Notes: generated by a model from the letters alone, not told the origin. A stretch of DNA of 64,000 nt from Chitinophaga pinensis (GCF_007896845.1 NZ_VOHS01000005.1:186001-250000); one strand, 5' to 3'. Shown: positions 14,826-24,621, counted from the stretch's first letter. Made by a program: numbers and translations.

Positions 14826-17024
14826 ATGCAATCGTTACGCTTCACCGCACTGGAAGGCCTTTCTGGTGTTGATTTAAAAATCAAGCCCGAGCAACTCAAC
14901 GGTACAAAGATCACCGAAGTGTTCGGCAGCAATGTTTTCGCAGGAAAAGTTGTGCGTGAGAATCTGAGTGATGAGGCTTATAAGAGCTTAATGAACTCTA
15001 TTAAATCCGGCACCAAGATCGATCGTAAAATGTCTGAGCAGATCGCTTCAGGTCTGAAACAATGGGCGATGAAAAAAGGTGTTACTCACTATACACACTG
15101 GTTCCAGCCGCTGACAGGTACTACTGCTGAAAAACATGATTCATTCTTCACCCTGAAAGGTGATGGTTCTGCTCTGGAAACTTTTGACGGCGATGCGCTT
15201 GTTCAACAGGAACCAGATGCTTCCAGCTTCCCGAATGGTGGTCTGCGTGCTACTTTCGAAGCGCGTGGTTACACTGCATGGGATCCATCTTCACCTCCTT
15301 TCATTCTGGAGCAGGGTCAGGGTAAAACTCTTTGCATTCCTACTATATTCGTTGCTTACACCGGTGAATCACTGGACTACAAAGCGCCATTGCTGAAAGC
15401 ACTTTCTGCTATCGACAAAGCGGCTGTAGACGTATGTAACTATTTCGATAAAAATGTAACCAAAGTTACTGCTACCCTGGGTTGGGAGCAGGAATACTTC
15501 CTGGTAGATGAAAGTCTGGCAAATGCCCGTCCTGACCTGGTAATGTGCGGCCGTACTGTAGTTGGTCATGCGCCATCCAAAGGACAGCAGCTGGAAGACC
15601 ACTACTTCGGTTCTATCCCTGAGCGTGCATATGCTTTCATGCGCGATTTCGAAATGGAGTCCTACAAACTGGGTATTCCGTTGAGAACCCGTCACAATGA
15701 GGTAGCTCCTTCCCAGTTCGAGTGTGCTCCTATCTTTGAAGAAGTGAACATCGCAGTTGACCACAACTCCCTGCTGATGGACGTGATGACCAAAGTTGGA
15801 AAACGTCACAAACTGAGAGTGTTACTGCATGAGAAACCATTTGCAGGCGTAAACGGTTCAGGTAAACACAACAACTGGAGCCTTGCTACAGATACTGGTG
15901 TGAACCTGCTGGCTCCGGGTAAAACTCCGAAGACCAACCTGATGTTCCTGACCTTCTTTGTAAACACTATCAAAGCGGTTCATGACTACGCAGACCTGCT
16001 GAGAGCTTCTATCGCTTCTCCAAGCAATGACTTCCGTCTGGGTGCTAACGAAGCGCCTCCGGCTATCATCTCTGTGTTCTCCGGTAAATACCTGTACGAT
16101 GTACTGCAGGAAGTTAAAACCCGTGTAAACAACAAATTTGACGAGCAGGACGAAGCGATCCTGAAACTGGATCTGCACCGTCACATTCCAGAGCTGATGC
16201 TGGACAACACTGACCGTAACCGTACCTCTCCTTTTGCCTTCACTGGTAACAAGTTTGAGTTCCGCGCGGTAGGTTCTTCTGCAAACTGTGCTTCTGCGAT
16301 GACTGTTCTCAACACAATCGTGGCTAAAACACTGGCTACCTTTAAGGTTGAAGTGGACGCCCTGATTGAAAAAGGCGAGAAAAAAGAGATTGCGATTATG
16401 CAAACTCTTCGGAAATATATTGTAGATTCGGAGAAAGTTTTATTTGAGGGTGACGGATATAGCGAAGAGTGGGAAAAAGAAGCTGAAAAGAGAGGTCTTG
16501 CTAACGTAAAAACCACTCCTAAAGCACTGGATGCATACGTTACCGAAAAATCAACTAAACTGTTCACTGAAGTAGGCATTTACAACGAGAAAGAACTGCA
16601 TGCACGTCATGAGATCCTGCTCGAGGACTACGTGAAAAAAGTACAGATCGAAGCCCGTGTTATCGGAGATCTGGCTACCAACACGATCCTGCCTTCTGCT
16701 ATTACCTACCTGAACACCCTGATTACCAACATCAATGGTTTGAAAGGTATCGGTCTCGGTGACAGCGCTGTTAAAGCACAAACACAGATCGCCTCTAAAA
16801 TAGCTGAACACATTAATGTTATCAGTGAAAATGTACAGGCTATGATCGAAGCGCGTAAAGTAGCTAATAAAGTTACTGACAGCCGTCAAAAAGCTATAGA
16901 TTATTGTGATAAAATTAAGCCGTACTTTGATGTTATCCGTTATCACGCGGATAAACTGGAGTTCCTTGTAGATGATAAACAATGGAGCCTTCCTAAGTAC
17001 AGAGAGCTGCTTTTCTTGCGATAA
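14826..17024 (+). CDS. glnN: Type III glutamine synthetase GlnN
   Basis: This enzyme makes glutamine from glutamate, ammonia and ATP. At about 732 residues it is the large GSIII form typical of Bacteroidota, not the 470-residue GSI. Recognisable are NVFAGKVVRENLS near the start, HYTHWFQPLTG (the GSIII N-domain), the ATP/metal segment GWEQEYFLVD, LRTRHNEVAPSQFECAPI, HEKPFAGVNGSGKHNNWSL and RTSPFAFTGNKFEFRAVGS. The start MQSLRFTALE (14826) is preferred over an ATG 21 bases upstream. The gene is monocistronic with a strong terminator and an upstream region rich in repeats. Confidence 0.95.
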   Translation: MQSLRFTALEGLSGVDLKIKPEQLNGTKITEVFGSNVFAGKVVRENLSDEAYKSLMNSIKSGTKIDRKMSEQIASGLKQWAMKKGVTHYTHWFQPLTGTTAEKHDSFFTLKGDGSALETFDGDALVQQEPDASSFPNGGLRATFEARGYTAWDPSSPPFILEQGQGKTLCIPTIFVAYTGESLDYKAPLLKALSAIDKAAVDVCNYFDKNVTKVTATLGWEQEYFLVDESLANARPDLVMCGRTVVGHAPSKGQQLEDHYFGSIPERAYAFMRDFEMESYKLGIPLRTRHNEVAPSQFECAPIFEEVNIAVDHNSLLMDVMTKVGKRHKLRVLLHEKPFAGVNGSGKHNNWSLATDTGVNLLAPGKTPKTNLMFLTFFVNTIKAVHDYADLLRASIASPSNDFRLGANEAPPAIISVFSGKYLYDVLQEVKTRVNNKFDEQDEAILKLDLHRHIPELMLDNTDRNRTSPFAFTGNKFEFRAVGSSANCASAMTVLNTIVAKTLATFKVEVDALIEKGEKKEIAIMQTLRKYIVDSEKVLFEGDGYSEEWEKEAEKRGLANVKTTPKALDAYVTEKSTKLFTEVGIYNEKELHARHEILLEDYVKKVQIEARVIGDLATNTILPSAITYLNTLITNINGLKGIGLGDSAVKAQTQIASKIAEHINVISENVQAMIEARKVANKVTDSRQKAIDYCDKIKPYFDVIRYHADKLEFLVDDKQWSLPKYRELLFLR

Positions 17025-17052
17025 AACCGTAAGATTGTTTTGGTGTATGATT

Positions 17053-17076
17053 AGCCCCGGGTATTTACCCGGGGCT
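17053..17076 (+). terminator. glnN terminator
   Basis: AGCCCCGGGT (17053-17062) pairs perfectly with ACCCGGGGCT (17067-17076) over an ATTT loop and is followed by a T-rich tract. Confidence 0.9.
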
Positions 17077-17211
17077 TTGTGTTTTTATAAGTATTGCTTA
17101 CCTTCAATATACTCTTAACCCGATACCCCACCTACCCGCTGTTTAAGCAATCTGATCTGCTTTATTCGTTTAAAAGGCACATTTCATTTATTACCCCCTA
17201 AAAACTCCCTC

Positions 17212-18036
17212 ATGAGAACACGTCTCAACTTTACGTTTCATGCGATGATCGCAGGTGCAATCCTATGTCTGCTTGCTGCCTGTGGAAAAACAGACATTAC
17301 GCCCGATTGTGGCGCCCCACTTTGCCAGATACAATCATTTGAAGGTGATAACTATTGGTGGGAAGGACACGTTGTGAATACGCTTACCTATAACAAAGCA
17401 GGTAATCCGATATTGCGCAGTCGTTCTGACCTGGCCACCGGCAACGAGAATGAAACTTACAGATACGATGCAAAACAAAGACTGACCGATCAGATACTGC
17501 ACTACGAGAATGGCGGCTATGGCGGTGATTTCAGAGAGTGGCACCGGTTTAAATATCATAACAATCAGGAAAGACCCTATATGGATAGTCTTTACAACAA
17601 TGGTACGATAGGTGACAATCCGATTCCCTATCCATTCCTGCCACCACTGCTTATTGTGATTTATTTTAACTATGACGCGAAAGGTCGTCTTATCGAAGAG
17701 AATTCTTTCTTTGAAGATGGGAGCGGCTGGTATAAGAAAAAATACCTGTACAACAGCGCCAACAATCTTGAGAAACTGGCGTCCAGCTGGGGTTCAACAG
17801 GCTGGGTGGTAGATACCACTTATTATGGTCCTTATGATAATAAGATCAATTTCCTGCAGACGAATAAGGTATGGCAGTTACTGACCCGGAATTACAGCGA
17901 AAACAATACCCAGACAGCTGTGACTTACAACAAGTATGGCCTTCCGCTGCAATTCCCGGATGATCCGAAGGGAAAAGCAGTATCATTTCTTGATGCAGAT
18001 TTAACAAATATGAAGATCGTTTACAAATGTAAATAG
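17212..18036 (+). CDS. Lipoprotein with YD-type repeats
   Basis: A 274-residue protein with a lipoprotein signal (hydrophobic core, lipobox LLAAC with the modified cysteine near residue 24). The mature part has repeated tyrosine-aspartate/asparagine units: LTYNKAGNP, YRYDAKQRLTDQ, FNYDAKGRLIEE and YLYNSANNLEK, spaced about 30-40 residues apart. These resemble the YD repeats of RHS-type proteins, though no toxin or RHS core is present. It is probably attached to a membrane and faces the periplasm or cell surface. The function is unknown. It has its own terminator. Confidence 0.7.
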   Translation: MRTRLNFTFHAMIAGAILCLLAACGKTDITPDCGAPLCQIQSFEGDNYWWEGHVVNTLTYNKAGNPILRSRSDLATGNENETYRYDAKQRLTDQILHYENGGYGGDFREWHRFKYHNNQERPYMDSLYNNGTIGDNPIPYPFLPPLLIVIYFNYDAKGRLIEENSFFEDGSGWYKKKYLYNSANNLEKLASSWGSTGWVVDTTYYGPYDNKINFLQTNKVWQLLTRNYSENNTQTAVTYNKYGLPLQFPDDPKGKAVSFLDADLTNMKIVYKCK

Positions 18037-18061
18037 CAGCAGTACAGATTGTTTAAACAGA

Positions 18062-18092
18062 AAAGCCGGTATGTCTGAGACATACCGGCTTT
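18062..18092. terminator. Bidirectional terminator
   Basis: A 14-bp perfect stem (18062-18075 with 18079-18092) lies between the convergent lipoprotein and accC genes. Confidence 0.9.
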
Positions 18093-18112
18093 CTTTATAT
18101 CGCACTGATAGT

Positions 18113-19450
18113 TTATACCAGTTTGAAAGTTTCTGTGAATTTGGTCGTAAAGTTACCCTTACGGAAGTTCTCATCGCGCATCAGCTGCTGATGGAAAGGA
18201 ATGGTTGTTTTCACACCTTCGATTACAAATTCGCTCAATGCACGCTCCATGGTGTTGATAGCTTCCTCACGGGTCTGTGCAATAGTGATCAGTTTGGCCA
18301 CCATTGAATCATAATACGGAGGAATCACATAACCAGCGTAAATGTGAGAATCCACACGTACACCATGACCACCTGGAATATGCAGGGTGGTGATTTTACC
18401 TGGAGATGGACGGAAGTCGTTGTACGGATCTTCAGCGTTGATACGACATTCGATTACGTGCATTTCCGGTGTATAGTTCTTACCGGAGATAGGAATACCG
18501 GCAGCGATTTTGATCTGTTCTTTGATCAGGTCAAAATTGATTACCTCTTCCGTTACGCCGTGTTCTACCTGGATACGGGTGTTCATTTCCATGAAGTAGA
18601 AGTTACGGTGTTTATCTACCAGAAACTCGATGGTACCAACACTTTCGTAATTGATAGCAGATGCTGCTTTGATAGCTGCTTCACCCATCTTTTCACGCAG
18701 TTCAGGAGTCATGAAAGGAGAAGGAGATTCTTCTACCAGTTTCTGGTGACGACGCTGAATAGAGCAATCACGCTCACTGAGGTGACATACTTTACCATAT
18801 TGGTCACCTGCTACCTGAATTTCAATGTGGCGAGGCTCTTCCACGAATTTCTCCATGTAGATACCGTCGTTATTGAAAGAGGCGCGGGCTTCATTTTTAG
18901 CCATGTTGTAGGCGTTCTCCAGCTCTTCATCTTTCCATACTACGCGCATACCTTTACCACCACCACCAGCAGTTGCTTTCAGGATGATAGGCAGGCCCAT
19001 TTGTTTGGAGAGTTTCTTAGCTTCTTCCAGACTCTGGAGGAGGCCTTCAGAACCTGGGATTACAGGTACGCCTGCTGCGATCATTGTTTCTTTCGCAGTC
19101 ATTTTATCACCCATTTTACGGATCATCTCCGGAGTCGGGCCGATAAATTTAATACCGTGTTCGCCACAGATTTCTGCAAAGCGTGCATTTTCTGCGAGGA
19201 AACCGTAACCTGGGTGGATTGCATCAGCGTTGGTTATTTCTGCTGCCGCCATCAGGTGAGGTATATTCAGATAGGATTCGCTGCTCTGTGGTTTACCTAT
19301 ACACACCGCTTCATCTGCAAACTTTACATGCAGACTATCTTTATCTGCCGTAGAGTAAACAGCCACCGTTTTGATACCCATTTCCTTACAGGTGCGAATG
19401 ATACGCAGGGCGATCTCTCCACGATTGGCAATCAATATTTTCTTAAACAT
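18113..19450 (-). CDS. accC: Acetyl-CoA carboxylase, biotin carboxylase subunit
   Basis: AccC carboxylates the biotin carried by AccB using ATP and bicarbonate, the first half-reaction of malonyl-CoA formation. The 445-residue protein is full length. Seen are the N-terminal [16 protein letters not shown], the pre-ATP-grasp [11 protein letters not shown], the glycine-rich ATP loop [14 protein letters not shown], the [11 protein letters not shown] block, the metal/biotin site [18 protein letters not shown], and the C-terminal GVRVDSH. It lies last in the efp-accB-accC operon, with a 110-base spacer to accB that holds a large hairpin. Confidence 0.96.
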   Translation of the reverse strand: MFKKILIANRGEIALRIIRTCKEMGIKTVAVYSTADKDSLHVKFADEAVCIGKPQSSESYLNIPHLMAAAEITNADAIHPGYGFLAENARFAEICGEHGIKFIGPTPEMIRKMGDKMTAKETMIAAGVPVIPGSEGLLQSLEEAKKLSKQMGLPIILKATAGGGGKGMRVVWKDEELENAYNMAKNEARASFNNDGIYMEKFVEEPRHIEIQVAGDQYGKVCHLSERDCSIQRRHQKLVEESPSPFMTPELREKMGEAAIKAASAINYESVGTIEFLVDKHRNFYFMEMNTRIQVEHGVTEEVINFDLIKEQIKIAAGIPISGKNYTPEMHVIECRINAEDPYNDFRPSPGKITTLHIPGGHGVRVDSHIYAGYVIPPYYDSMVAKLITIAQTREEAINTMERALSEFVIEGVKTTIPFHQQLMRDENFRKGNFTTKFTETFKLV

Positions 19451-19485
19451 GTTTTTTCAATAGGTTAAAGAAAAGTAATAAACCT

Positions 19486-19549
19486 AAAAGGTTGGAAAAC
19501 TATGAGGCATGGAAATTTCGTTTTCCTTCTCATAATATTCCAACCTTTT
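19486..19549 (-). other. Hairpin between accB and accC
   Basis: AAAAGGTTGGAA (19486-19497) pairs with TTCCAACCTTTT (19538-19549); inside, TATGAG pairs with CTCATA and GGAAA with TTTCC. The whole spacer can fold into one long stem, a possible attenuator or processing site that sets the AccB to AccC ratio. Confidence 0.65.
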
Positions 19550-19560
19550 AAAGAATTAAA

Positions 19561-20037
19561 TTATGGTTCTACCAAAAACAAAGGCTGATCGTACTCCACA
19601 GGGGAAGCATCGTCTACCAGTACCTTTACTATTTTACCGCTCACTTCACTTTCAATTTCATTGAAGAGTTTCATTGCTTCAATGATACAAACCACTTTAC
19701 CTGAAGTTACGTCATCGCCGACATTAACGAAAGAAGGCTTGTCCGGACCAGGGCTACGGTAGAAAGTACCGATCATTGGAGATTTGATAGTCACCAGGTT
19801 ATCAGCTTTCGCTTCAGCTTTAGGCGCTTCTGGTGCTGCGGCTGTTGCCTGAGCTACAGGTGCCTGCTGTGGTACTGGTTGATAAACCGGAGCAGCTACT
19901 GCGGGAACAGCGTAAACCGGCTGTTCGTTATCTTTTTGTTTTATTGTAATCTTAAACTTGTCCTGCTCTATGCTCAGTTCACTGATATTGGACTTATTGA
20001 CCATTTTTACCAGCTCCTGAATCTGTTTAAAATCCAT
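19561..20037 (-). CDS. accB: Acetyl-CoA carboxylase, biotin carboxyl carrier protein
   Basis: AccB carries biotin between the carboxylase and transferase parts of acetyl-CoA carboxylase. The 158-residue protein has a short helical N-terminus, a Pro/Ala-rich linker (about residues 38-80) and the biotinyl domain with the thumb and the biotin-attachment motif EAMKLFNEIES, in which the lysine is biotinylated. The domain order is standard. It lies 53 bases downstream of efp and upstream of accC. Confidence 0.95.
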   Translation of the reverse strand: MDFKQIQELVKMVNKSNISELSIEQDKFKITIKQKDNEQPVYAVPAVAAPVYQPVPQQAPVAQATAAAPEAPKAEAKADNLVTIKSPMIGTFYRSPGPDKPSFVNVGDDVTSGKVVCIIEAMKLFNEIESEVSGKIVKVLVDDASPVEYDQPLFLVEP

Positions 20038-20090
20038 GTAGACAGTTTTTGGTTTAGTTAATGCTTGTAAGTAGATAATATGGACTAAAA

Positions 20091-20657
20091 CTATTCTTTT
20101 ACTCTCTCGATGTATTCACCGTTCTTGGTGTTTACTCTGATCAGTTCACCTTCGTTTACGAACAGCGGAACGTTTACAGTAGCGCCGGTTTCAACAGTAG
20201 CTGGTTTCAGCGTACGGGTAGCTGTATCACCTTTCAGGCCTGGCTCGGAGTAAGTAACTTTTACGACGATTTTGTCAGGCAGTTCAACGCTCATTGGTTG
20301 TTCAGTCTCGGTGTTGATAGAAACACCTACTTCCTGGCCTTCTTTCAGGAACTGAGGCGCATCGATCATTGCTTCTGGTAAAGCGATCTGTTCGAAAGTC
20401 TCATTATCCATGAAGTTGTAACCACTGTCATCCTGGTATAAAAACTGGAATGCCTTCTTCTCAACACGCACAGGGAATATAGTGTCGCCTGAGTTCCAGG
20501 TGTGTTCAATAGACCTGCTATTGTCAACGCCTTTCAGTTTAGCCCATACTTTAGCAGCGGCACGGGCTGTTTTGTTCTGACCAAACTCTACAACAGAATA
20601 TAAGCTGTTATCCAGCTTTATAATCAATCCTGTTCTGATATCTGCAGTGGTAGCCAT
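20091..20657 (-). CDS. efp: Elongation factor P with an atypical loop
   Basis: EF-P enters the ribosomal E site and rescues ribosomes stalled on polyproline. This 188-residue protein has the normal three-domain length and the C-terminal domains with EPGLKGDTATRTLKPATVETG and a late EYIERVKE. In domain I, however, the loop that normally reads PGKG and carries the modified Lys or Arg is replaced by GQNKTARAAAKV (residues 26-37), about two residues longer. Which residue, if any, is modified cannot be told from the sequence. It heads an efp-accB-accC operon, an arrangement common in Bacteroidota. TACTTTTG at 20702-20709 on the minus strand is a likely minus-7 element. Confidence 0.92.
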   Translation of the reverse strand: MATTADIRTGLIIKLDNSLYSVVEFGQNKTARAAAKVWAKLKGVDNSRSIEHTWNSGDTIFPVRVEKKAFQFLYQDDSGYNFMDNETFEQIALPEAMIDAPQFLKEGQEVGVSINTETEQPMSVELPDKIVVKVTYSEPGLKGDTATRTLKPATVETGATVNVPLFVNEGELIRVNTKNGEYIERVKE

Positions 20658-21025
20658 AAAAGGATACTAAATTTTATAAAGTTAAAAATACGTTAGGACT
20701 GCAAAAGTAAGTCATTCTGACAAAATCCCTCATGGAACTGATCGCTTCCTGATTTGTTTTAGTGTTATACAGAGACCCTCTTCTTACCTATTATTTTTTT
20801 TAGGAATGCAAACATAGTGTAAGGAAGGGTAATCTAGTAATTTTTTTATAAAAAAATCGAAACTATGTCCATACCTGCCACCAAAGGTAGCCCCACGATG
20901 CTTATTTAAGTAGAATAAGGGTCCAAAATAAAGGTTATGAGACGCTTAGCGGTAGTTTGGGCTATTACAAAATTCGATACCTTTAGTCTGATACAAAACT
21001 CAAGCGTTCAAAATTAGACTAACAC
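20658..21025. promoter_or_regulatory. Divergent intergenic region of efp and the thioredoxin-like gene
   Basis: This 368-base gap has no ORF of note. On the plus strand TTTG followed after 18 bases by TACCTTTA (ending about 20987) is a probable promoter for the gene at 21026. On the minus strand TACTTTTG (20702-20709) serves efp. No other structure stands out. Confidence 0.5.
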
Positions 21026-21547
21026 ATGAAGCGTTTTCTGACCATCTTATGCTGCTGCCTGCCTTTTTTATTACAAGCGCAAACGCAGACCAAATCAAAA
21101 ACAGCTGTCGGACCAACAGACCAGCCACCTTATCTGCAGTTTCCCGTAGTACCGAACTATAAAGTGACTTTGCCTGACGGACATATAATTAATACAAAAG
21201 ATAGTCTGAAGAAAAATGAAAAGACGCTTGTCTTTGTTTTTAGTGTAGATTGTGACCATTGCAAGCACCTGACTCAGGAAGTATTACAGAACATCGACAA
21301 GTTTAAGAAAACACGGATCCTGATGCTGACGCCGTTCCAGCCGGAACAGATGAAACAGTATTATAACAGTTACAACATTAAAAACTACCCGAATATTATA
21401 ATGGCCAGCGAGCCTACCCGCCAGATCATGTATTTCTATAATCTGCATTACTTCCCCGGACTGTTTGTCTATGACAAAAAACAAAAGTTCGTAAAAGGCT
21501 TTGAGGGTACAGTAAAAATGGAGGAATTGATGTCATATCTTAATTAA
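21026..21547 (+). CDS. Exported thioredoxin-fold protein
   Basis: A 173-residue protein with a signal peptide (FLTILCCCLPFLLQAQ). The rest is a thioredoxin-like domain with KTLVFVFSVDCDHCKHL: the CDHC pair near residues 76-79 is a redox-active CxxC of the TlpA/DsbE kind. YFPGLFVYDKK near 150 supplies the cis-proline region. It probably reduces or oxidises disulfides in the periplasm. The partner is unknown. Malate dehydrogenase follows 82 bases downstream. Confidence 0.75.
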   Translation: MKRFLTILCCCLPFLLQAQTQTKSKTAVGPTDQPPYLQFPVVPNYKVTLPDGHIINTKDSLKKNEKTLVFVFSVDCDHCKHLTQEVLQNIDKFKKTRILMLTPFQPEQMKQYYNSYNIKNYPNIIMASEPTRQIMYFYNLHYFPGLFVYDKKQKFVKGFEGTVKMEELMSYLN

Positions 21548-21629
21548 TCCATTGCGGGCCTGTTTCAGTGGCCATTGGTTACATTTGTTTTATCCTCATA
21601 TTCTTCACCTCTTAAATTTTATACAAACG

Positions 21630-22568
21630 ATGAAAGTTACTGTCGTAGGAGCTGGTAATGTAGGCGCAACCTGTGCTAATGTGCTGGCCCACAGAGATTT
21701 CTTACAGGAAGTTGTGTTATTGGATATTAAGGAAGGTACAGCAGAAGGAAAAGCGTTGGATACCTGGCAACAGGCCCCGATTGATTATTACAGCACAAAG
21801 GTGACGGGTGTTACTTCTGATTACACGAAAACGGCTAACAGTGATGTGGTTGTGATCACATCCGGCTTACCCCGTAAACCGGGTATGAGCAGGGATGACC
21901 TGATCTCCACTAATGCCAATATCGTTAAGTCAGTTACGGAAAATATCAGCAAATACTCTCCGGATGCGGTGATCATTGTTGTGAGCAACCCACTGGATGT
22001 AATGACATATTGCGCATTCCTCACTGCACAAAAAGACAGCAGCAAGGTATTCGGTATGGCCGGTATTCTGGATACCGCCCGCTACCGTGCATTCCTGGCA
22101 GATGAAATAGGCTGCTCCCCTAAAGATATTCAGGCCATCCTGATGGGCGGTCATGGAGATACAATGGTGCCACTCCCACGTTATACGACCGTATCTGGAA
22201 TACCGGTCACAGAACTCGTTGCTCCGGATAAACTGGAAGCCATTATTCAACGCACCAAAGTAGGCGGAGGGGAAATCGTAAATCTGCTGGGTACTTCGGC
22301 CTGGTATGCACCTGGCGCAGCGGCTGCTCAGATGGTAGAAGCCATTCTGAAAGATGAAAAAAGAATATTCCCTTGTTGCGCATGGCTGACCGGCGAATAT
22401 GGCCTGAAAGATATTTACCTCGGCGTTCCTGTTGTACTTGGCAAAAACGGTATTGAAAAGATACTGGAACTCCAACTGAATGACAGCGAAAAAGAACTGC
22501 TGAATACCTCTGCCACACACGTTAAGGAAGTGATGGATGTGCTGGACAACATGAAGGTTGTTGCCTGA
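21630..22568 (+). CDS. mdh: Malate dehydrogenase (LDH-like type)
   Basis: It oxidises malate to oxaloacetate with NAD+ in the TCA cycle. The start at 21630 (MKVTVVGAGNVGATCANVL) puts the Rossmann motif GAGNVG at residues 7-12 and gives 312 residues. Other landmarks are LDIKEGTAEGKALD (Asp binds the NAD ribose), the mobile loop TSGLPRKPGMSRDDL with an arginine in the malate rather than lactate context, NPLDVMTY, the substrate arginine region GILDTARYRAFLA, and the catalytic histidine in MGGHGDTMVPL. The ORF extends 26 codons upstream but that part is not protein-like. Confidence 0.95.
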   Translation: MKVTVVGAGNVGATCANVLAHRDFLQEVVLLDIKEGTAEGKALDTWQQAPIDYYSTKVTGVTSDYTKTANSDVVVITSGLPRKPGMSRDDLISTNANIVKSVTENISKYSPDAVIIVVSNPLDVMTYCAFLTAQKDSSKVFGMAGILDTARYRAFLADEIGCSPKDIQAILMGGHGDTMVPLPRYTTVSGIPVTELVAPDKLEAIIQRTKVGGGEIVNLLGTSAWYAPGAAAAQMVEAILKDEKRIFPCCAWLTGEYGLKDIYLGVPVVLGKNGIEKILELQLNDSEKELLNTSATHVKEVMDVLDNMKVVA

Positions 22569-22592
22569 CAATAATATATTGATCCTAATATA

Positions 22593-22638
22593 AAAGGCTG
22601 ACTAGTAGCCAAAAATGCCCGGCTACCAGTCAGCCTTT
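22593..22638 (+). terminator. mdh terminator
   Basis: An 18-bp stem (22593-22610 with 22621-22638) has one mismatch, a 10-base loop and a following T-rich stretch. Confidence 0.85.
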
Positions 22639-22705
22639 CTTTATGCCCCTTTTTGAGTATAAACCCTCTCTTTTCCCCTTCTCTCCTGCTATCCCCGGAA
22701 TAAAT

Positions 22706-22748
22706 ACTTTTTGGTGACTAAAAAGTTTCATTACATTCGTTTCAACGG
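22706..22748. promoter_or_regulatory. Possible operator upstream of marR
   Basis: ACTTTTT (22706-22712) and AAAAAGT (22720-22726) form an inverted repeat about 100 bases before the marR start. The next bases include TTCATT and TTCGTTTCAAC, which only loosely resemble the repeat box at 30299. Autoregulation by the MarR protein is plausible. Confidence 0.35.
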
Positions 22749-22828
22749 CTATTATACAAAACCTGCTGTTTTGTTTGCCAAATGCATGATTGATTATTCG
22801 TATTTTTAACCCGACTACATTCTCACTT

Positions 22829-23290
22829 ATGTCAAACATAGAAAAACTGATCTCGCAGAAAAATTTTACCAGCGAGTATAATAAAGGGTTAATTGGTCTC
22901 ATCTTCGTCGGCAACTGGATCGTGTCACGTCATCAACAATTCTTCAAGAAGTTTGACATCACCATGCAGCAATACAACATCTTGCGCATACTACGCGGAC
23001 AGCATCCTAAGGCAGCTAATATCAATACTTTAAAGGAAAGAATGCTGGATAGGATGAGTGACGTTTCCCGCCTTGTCGAACGTCTCCGTAAAGCTGGATT
23101 GGTAGAAAGAAAAAGTAGTGAAGTAGATCGCAGAGCCGTAGATGTACAGATCACAGAAAAAGGATTGGCACTGCTGGAAATAGTCGATCAGGACCTGCCT
23201 GATTTAGAAGATTCTCTGAAATTATCGCTTACGGAAGAAGAAGCTGCGCAGCTAAACCTACTGCTGGACAAGATTCTCACACGCTATTAA
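22829..23290 (+). CDS. MarR-family transcriptional regulator
   Basis: A 153-residue winged-helix regulator, starting at MSNIEKL (22829); an upstream ATG at 22790 would add 13 residues unlike the family. The DNA-binding core includes the helix-turn-helix with MLDRMSDVSRLVERLRKAGLVER and the wing SEVDRRAVDVQITEKG, the DxR-type motif of MarR proteins. Such proteins act as dimers and often respond to small phenolic or oxidising compounds. Its target is unknown, though an inverted repeat upstream suggests autoregulation. It is convergent with the MFS gene, with 54 bases between stops. Confidence 0.88.
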   Translation: MSNIEKLISQKNFTSEYNKGLIGLIFVGNWIVSRHQQFFKKFDITMQQYNILRILRGQHPKAANINTLKERMLDRMSDVSRLVERLRKAGLVERKSSEVDRRAVDVQITEKGLALLEIVDQDLPDLEDSLKLSLTEEEAAQLNLLLDKILTRY

Positions 23291-23344
23291 TAGTGGTGAA
23301 CATTGTACTGATTGAGTAATACTACTCAATCAGTACCCTATTTT

Positions 23345-24583
23345 TTATAATTTCTCTACGTAATTAAGGTCTTTTCCAAACGTCTCTTCTACGGTGTAAG
23401 CCGCCACTATCGCAATGGCGATACAGATCACACCAATAATTATCCCGCTCTGGAGATAAGTTACATAATGCTGTAAACCTTTAAAGCCCATCGTAATCAG
23501 CAGGAGCATGCCCCTTGCAAAGTTAGGTACCGTAGTAGCAACAGTTGCACGCAGGTTAGTACCGAAGCTCTCCGCTGCAATGGTGACAAAGATGGCCCAG
23601 AAGCCTACACTGAAACCTAATACACAACAAACAGTATAGAACAACCATTCCTCTGCACCGAAAAGATTCAGATAAAGGGCTACACAGGCGGCAGTTAGTC
23701 CGAGGAAGATCAACATCACCTGCTTACGGCTTTTTAACAACTGACTCAGATAACCACTGGAGAAGTCGCCGAGTACCAGTCCGCCATAACAGAAGGCAAC
23801 CGCATTACCCGGATCGATGGGTGATTTTACCCCCATTTCAATAGCGAACTTATTAGAGAATGCTACGAGGATACCTACCACAAACCATGTAGGAGTACCA
23901 AGCAGGATACATTTCAGATATTTAATAAAACGCGCTTTGTTATTAAACAATGCGAAGAACTGGCCTCTGCCCGGAGTTTTACTTTCAGCGGTCTGATTGA
24001 AGATATGTGACTCCATTACGCTAATACGCAGGAATAACAACAGCAATCCCAGACCTCCACCGATAAAGTAGCAGTAACGCCAGTCCGGTACCAGTTTGGC
24101 AATCAGGTTGGCCGCTACAGCACCGGATACGCCGACAGTGGCGACGATCATTGTACCATAGCCTCTTTTTTCTTTTGGAAGGATCTCGGCGACAAGGGTA
24201 ATACCTGCGCCCAATTCACCGGCAAGTCCCAATCCGGCGACAAAACGCCAGAACAGGTAACCAGTGGTTCCCGTAACAAAGCCGTTAGCAATATTGGCAA
24301 CAGAATAAAGCAGAATGGACCCGAACAGCACTTTCAAACGACCTTTCTTATCCCCCACAATGCCCCAGAAAATACCGCCCAGCAGTAATCCCAGCATCTG
24401 GATATTGATCAGTAAGAGTCCGACACCCGTGTCAATTTCTGACTGAGATACCCCAAGGTCCTTCAGACTGGGCACCCGGACGATCGTAAACAGCAAAAGA
24501 TCATAGATATCTACGAAATAACCCAATGAGGCGACTAAAACAGCCACATTGAAAATCGTTGAGGTGCTCTTACCCGGTTTCAT
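23345..24583 (-). CDS. MFS transporter, metabolite:H+ symporter-like
   Basis: A 412-residue membrane protein with about 12 predicted transmembrane segments. The first loop has the MFS signature region GIVGDKKGRLKVL (around residues 73-85), and the fourth segment has GLGLAGELGAGITLVAEILPKEKRGYG, typical of the MHS/sugar-porter-like groups. Substrates of such carriers are organic acids, proline or betaine, or sugar phosphates; the sequence does not decide. It lies 38 bases downstream of the DedA gene and is probably cotranscribed. Confidence 0.82.
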   Translation of the reverse strand: MKPGKSTSTIFNVAVLVASLGYFVDIYDLLLFTIVRVPSLKDLGVSQSEIDTGVGLLLINIQMLGLLLGGIFWGIVGDKKGRLKVLFGSILLYSVANIANGFVTGTTGYLFWRFVAGLGLAGELGAGITLVAEILPKEKRGYGTMIVATVGVSGAVAANLIAKLVPDWRYCYFIGGGLGLLLLFLRISVMESHIFNQTAESKTPGRGQFFALFNNKARFIKYLKCILLGTPTWFVVGILVAFSNKFAIEMGVKSPIDPGNAVAFCYGGLVLGDFSSGYLSQLLKSRKQVMLIFLGLTAACVALYLNLFGAEEWLFYTVCCVLGFSVGFWAIFVTIAAESFGTNLRATVATTVPNFARGMLLLITMGFKGLQHYVTYLQSGIIIGVICIAIAIVAAYTVEETFGKDLNYVEKL

Positions 24584-24621
24584 AACAGTGAAATAATTAT
24601 TAGTCCATTCACATCACAGGA

